DNA from: Anaerovibrio sp.
Lineage (GTDB): Bacteria > Bacillota > Negativicutes > Selenomonadales > Selenomonadaceae
Length of the DNA stretch: 37,406 bases
Assembly (NCBI RefSeq): GCF_024697385.1
Contig: NZ_JAILFV010000130.1
Coordinates: 1-37,406 of the forward strand
Direction: 5' to 3'
Part shown: positions 34,776-37,406 of the stretch, in pieces
Numbering within the stretch: position 1 is the first letter of the stretch
Layout: each line of letters opens with the position of its first letter
The notes under the pieces: model-generated
The model's input: the letters and a program-made list of their open reading frames with translations, nothing else
What the model was told of the DNA's origin: nothing
Database searches by the model: none
Translations under genes and position numbers: made by a program

Positions 34776-35942
34776 ATGCTTGATAAGGTGTTGAGATTTT
34801 TGGTTACAGCACTGTTGGCTGTAATAGGTGGTTTGGCCATGCATTTTCTCAGTCCTTTTCTCACTGAGCTGTTAAGCACTGAGGTGCTTAACATGAATTT
34901 TGGCCTTTTCAAAATTACCTTGGCAAATATGATCTTTATTCTGATTGGAATATTGATTGGTGCTGTAGTTGGCTATTCGATTTCACCGTTTTTTGCTTCG
35001 AAGCTGCGAAGATTTTCTGTCTGGGTGGAAACCCAGCTTAACAAAATGCCACTGCATGATGTAATATCTGGAGTCATCGGCCTGGCCATCGGACTTATAA
35101 TTGCTAATTTATTGGGGGTAGCTTTTTCAAAAATACCTGTGGTAGGGGATTATATTCCCGTTATATTGAGTGTGGTATTTGGCTATCTTGGTATTCATAT
35201 CGTTATTCGAAAGCAAAAGGAACTTCAGGAGCTGATTGGCAAGCTGCCAAGATTCTTCAAGGAGGCCAGCCAGCTTAGGGAACAGTCAAAGAAAAAGAAA
35301 AACAAGGAATTGGCTGGTTATATTGCGGATAATACAGCTAACGAAGGTCCTTGCAGTAAATTGTTGGACACCAGCGTAATCATTGATGGACGGATTGCAG
35401 ATATCTGCAGCACAGGGTTCATAGATGGTAAGCTGCTTATCCCGGTATTTGTACTGGAGGAATTGCAGCATATAGCCGATATGTCTGATTCCCTGAAACG
35501 GGTTCGCGGACGCCGGGGGCTGGATATTCTGAAAAAGCTGCAGAATGATTTTGGTTCACAGGTAGAAATAGTCAATCAGGATTTTGATGATATCTCTGAG
35601 GTGGATTCCAAGCTGGTCAGATTAGGACAGCTGACCGGCAGCAAAATCATAACAAATGATTATAATCTGAATAAGGTTGCTGAACTCAGAGGAGTGCCTG
35701 TGCTCAATATCAATGAGCTGGCAAATGCTATCAAGCCGGTGGTTATACCTGGCGAATATATGCATGTTACTGTAGTGAAAGAAGGCAAGGAACAGGGGCA
35801 GGGTGTTGCATACCTGGAAGATGGTACCATGATTGTTGTGGAAAATGGCCGCAAATTCATTAATGAGGCAATTAAGGTTGAGGTCACATCTGCACTGCAG
35901 ACAGCGGCGGGCAGAATGATTTTTGCTAAGCCTGTTTCGTGA
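34776..35942 (+). CDS. PIN/TRAM domain membrane protein (YacL family)
   Basis: A 388-residue protein: four N-terminal membrane helices (about 5-30, 40-70, 90-115, 120-145), a basic linker, a PIN nuclease-like domain (LLDTSVIIDGRIADI with acidic D198, then TNDYNLNKVA), and a C-terminal TRAM domain (PGEYMHVTVVKEGKEQGQGVAYLEDGTMIVVENG) that binds RNA. It is regularly placed between carD and ispD; its physiological substrate is not known. The ATG at 34776 has AAAGGAGG upstream; TTG 34773 is adjacent and less likely. Confidence 0.92.
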   Translation: MLDKVLRFLVTALLAVIGGLAMHFLSPFLTELLSTEVLNMNFGLFKITLANMIFILIGILIGAVVGYSISPFFASKLRRFSVWVETQLNKMPLHDVISGVIGLAIGLIIANLLGVAFSKIPVVGDYIPVILSVVFGYLGIHIVIRKQKELQELIGKLPRFFKEASQLREQSKKKKNKELAGYIADNTANEGPCSKLLDTSVIIDGRIADICSTGFIDGKLLIPVFVLEELQHIADMSDSLKRVRGRRGLDILKKLQNDFGSQVEIVNQDFDDISEVDSKLVRLGQLTGSKIITNDYNLNKVAELRGVPVLNINELANAIKPVVIPGEYMHVTVVKEGKEQGQGVAYLEDGTMIVVENGRKFINEAIKVEVTSALQTAAGRMIFAKPVS

Positions 35943-35945
35943 TTG

Positions 35946-35971
35946 AAGGGCTCCTGTCGGAGCCCTTTTAT
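35946..35971 (+). terminator. Terminator after the PIN/TRAM gene
   Basis: AAGGGCTCC pairs with GGAGCCCTT (loop TGTC), followed by TTATATT. The stem is strong but the T-run short; ispD may be reached by readthrough. Confidence 0.7.
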
Positions 35972-36001
35972 ATTATCTGGTGATATTGCTAGGAGGGTAA
36001 T

Positions 36002-36751
36002 ATGGTTACTGTTATTTTCCCTGCAGCAGGCAGGGGAAAGAGAATGCAGGCGGGGATGAACAAGGTTTTTATGCCCCTGGCCGGGGTTCCGATACTGGTA
36101 AGAACCTTATTGCGCTATTCCGGATGCAGTGAAATTGACCGTATGGTGGTAGTTGTAGCTGCAGAGGAAGTTGACTTCGTAAAAAAAATCCTGGATAAAA
36201 TACATGGGCTGAAGCCCTATAAGGTCGTTGCCGGTGGCAGTGAGAGACAGTATTCAGTGTTAAATGGCATAAAAAGTGTTGCCGGCGATGATGATGAAAT
36301 CATTCTCGTGCATGATGCAGCCAGACCTTTTGTCAGTCACAAAATAATAGCTGATACTGTTGCGGCAGTTGAAAGGTACGGTGGAGGTATTGCAGCTGTA
36401 CCGGCAAAGAATACCATTAAGGTATGTGATGAAAATGGTGTGGTCCAGGCTACACCTGACAGGGCGTCCTTGTGGGAGATCCAAACGCCCCAGGGATTTA
36501 CCCGGGGGCTTCTCATGGAAGCAAATGACAAGGCCACTGCCGATAATTTTCTGGGCACAGACGATGCCAGTCTGGTAGAAAGAATCGGCCATAATGTACA
36601 TATAGTGAGAAGTGACTACAAAAACATAAAAATAACCACCCCGGAGGATTTGCTGATAGGAGAAGCCTTCATACAGGAAGATGACGGGGATATCAGTGGA
36701 GAAAATAAGGCTGTAATGGCTGAAATAAATGAATTGTTTAAGAATATATAG
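36002..36751 (+). CDS. ispD: 2-C-methyl-D-erythritol 4-phosphate cytidylyltransferase IspD
   Basis: Third enzyme of the MEP isoprenoid pathway, making CDP-methylerythritol. The 249 residues begin with the nucleotidyltransferase motif [10 protein letters not shown] and show [16 protein letters not shown] [17 protein letters not shown] and IQTPQGF, and [14 protein letters not shown] precedes the ATG. It is followed 17 bp later by ispF. Confidence 0.96.
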   Translation: MVTVIFPAAGRGKRMQAGMNKVFMPLAGVPILVRTLLRYSGCSEIDRMVVVVAAEEVDFVKKILDKIHGLKPYKVVAGGSERQYSVLNGIKSVAGDDDEIILVHDAARPFVSHKIIADTVAAVERYGGGIAAVPAKNTIKVCDENGVVQATPDRASLWEIQTPQGFTRGLLMEANDKATADNFLGTDDASLVERIGHNVHIVRSDYKNIKITTPEDLLIGEAFIQEDDGDISGENKAVMAEINELFKNI

Positions 36752-36768
36752 CCAGAGGAGTGTTTTCG

Positions 36769-37242
36769 TTGATCAGATTTGGTATGGGATATGATGTACA
36801 CCAGTTAGCAGAAAACAGAAAATTAATTATTGGCGGCGTGGAAATTCCGTATGAAAAAGGACTTTTGGGACATTCTGATGCAGATGTATTGCTTCATGCA
36901 ATTTCTGATGCGTTATTGGGTGCTGCAGCCCTTGGGGATATAGGCAGGCATTTTCCGGACACCGATGACAGATATAAGGGAATATCCAGTTTGGTCCTGC
37001 TTGAGCATGTCGGGAAGCTGCTGGCTGAAAAAGGCTATGCAGTGGGGAATGTTGATGCAACTATTGTTGCACAACGACCTAAAATGCTGCCATACATTCA
37101 GGAAATGCGGGAAAATATTGCTTCTGTGCTCCGGGTTGAGCCGGACTGTATCAATGTTAAGGCCACTACTGAGGAACACCTGGGCTTTACGGGAAATGGT
37201 CAGGGAATTTCCGCCTATGCAGTTGCAGGAATTGAAGGCTGA
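36769..37242 (+). CDS. ispF: 2-C-methyl-D-erythritol 2,4-cyclodiphosphate synthase IspF
   Basis: Fifth MEP-pathway enzyme, closing the cyclodiphosphate ring. TTG at 36769 ([11 protein letters not shown]) is preferred over GTG 36760 because AGAGGAG lies nine bases before it and the family starts MRIGxGxDVH. The 157 residues contain the zinc ligands D9 and H11, [18 protein letters not shown], and the C-terminal [17 protein letters not shown]. Only 26 bp separate its stop from repeat copy D. Confidence 0.96.
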   Translation: MIRFGMGYDVHQLAENRKLIIGGVEIPYEKGLLGHSDADVLLHAISDALLGAAALGDIGRHFPDTDDRYKGISSLVLLEHVGKLLAEKGYAVGNVDATIVAQRPKMLPYIQEMRENIASVLRVEPDCINVKATTEEHLGFTGNGQGISAYAVAGIEG

Positions 37243-37268
37243 TGATACAATCGTTTATTACAGATATT

Positions 37269-37406
37269 ATAACGCCATTGTTCAAATTTTTCTTCTTTAG
37301 AAGAAAAATCTTCCAATTAGCGTTTCAACGAGCTGGGAGATATGCTCGCCAGCTGTTGTAGTTTGTTTTCCCCCACCTAAAGAGGAAGGGGACATCTTAA
37401 AGCTCG
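37269..37406 (-). repeat. Dispersed structured repeat, copy D (cut by window end)
   Basis: It begins ATAACG at 37269 and runs to the end of the window. Its last 132 bases are identical to bases 1-132. It lies antisense to ispF, so unlike copies B, C and E it does not precede a gene in its own orientation. Confidence 0.9.

Overview
This window looks like a core chromosomal segment of an anaerobic Bacillota (Firmicutes) bacterium, most plausibly a Negativicutes/Selenomonad. That placement is inference from gene content and regulatory style: a CIRCE-controlled groESL, a CtsR repressor, a glmS ribozyme, a leucine T-box leader, and the rny-ymdB and carD-PIN/TRAM-ispD-ispF gene orders. There is no prophage, CRISPR array, transposase or plasmid gene. 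Nearly all genes are on the + strand; the exceptions are two secreted or membrane proteins (16877-17695, 27935-29614) and one tRNA-Gln.

Layout. 1-136: copy A of a dispersed repeat. 238-687: a small secreted protein. 967-5701: t6A tRNA-modification genes (tsaE, tsaB, rimI, tsaD) running into a PdtaS/PdtaR-type two-component system whose regulator ends in an ANTAR RNA-binding domain. 5773-7846: groES-groEL behind a perfect CIRCE. 7967-10085: glmS behind a ribozyme leader. 10129-11743: guaB, an IMP dehydrogenase of the Tritrichomonas-like subtype. 12001-13969: an OmpR-type two-component system. 14047-16715: clpB behind a perfect 16-bp inverted repeat that overlaps its promoter. 17920-20029: leuA with a T-box leader. 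20139-24923: dtd, rny, an unknown gene, ymdB and a PHP phosphoesterase. 25048-25956: a P-loop ATPase fused to an Asp23/Gls24-like domain. 26038-29614: tRNA-Gln, a DUF389 membrane protein and a DUF4127 protein. 29938-31568: rsmD, coaD and a coiled-coil protein. 31733-33778: ctsR, an unlisted 47-aa membrane ORF and radA. 33939-37242: carD, a PIN/TRAM protein, ispD and ispF. 37269-37406: repeat copy D.

The least explained element is a family of about 140-bp repeats, five in 37 kb: A (1-136, -), B (23024-23184, +), C (26253-26394, +), E (24926-25064, +) and D (37269-37406, -). They have ATAAYG...CGTTAT ends and three hairpins whose stems are kept by paired or wobble changes between copies, with some pairings mutually exclusive. 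The 3' end of each + copy carries a purine-rich Shine-Dalgarno-like stretch inside a hairpin and then a conserved NTG start context. In B, E and C that end lies directly upstream of, or reads in frame into, the next gene (ymdB, the P-loop/Asp23 gene, DUF389). The family could be a non-autonomous mobile element, a structured leader RNA, or a mobile element that brings a translation-control leader. The outer 132 bp at the two window ends are identical, so the window probably ends where an assembly broke in the repeat.

Protein quality control is a second theme: groESL (CIRCE/HrcA), clpB and ctsR lie in one window. clpB and ctsR share an AGTCAAA-type motif repeated every 8 bp, unlike the usual CtsR operator in which heptads are separated by 3 bp.
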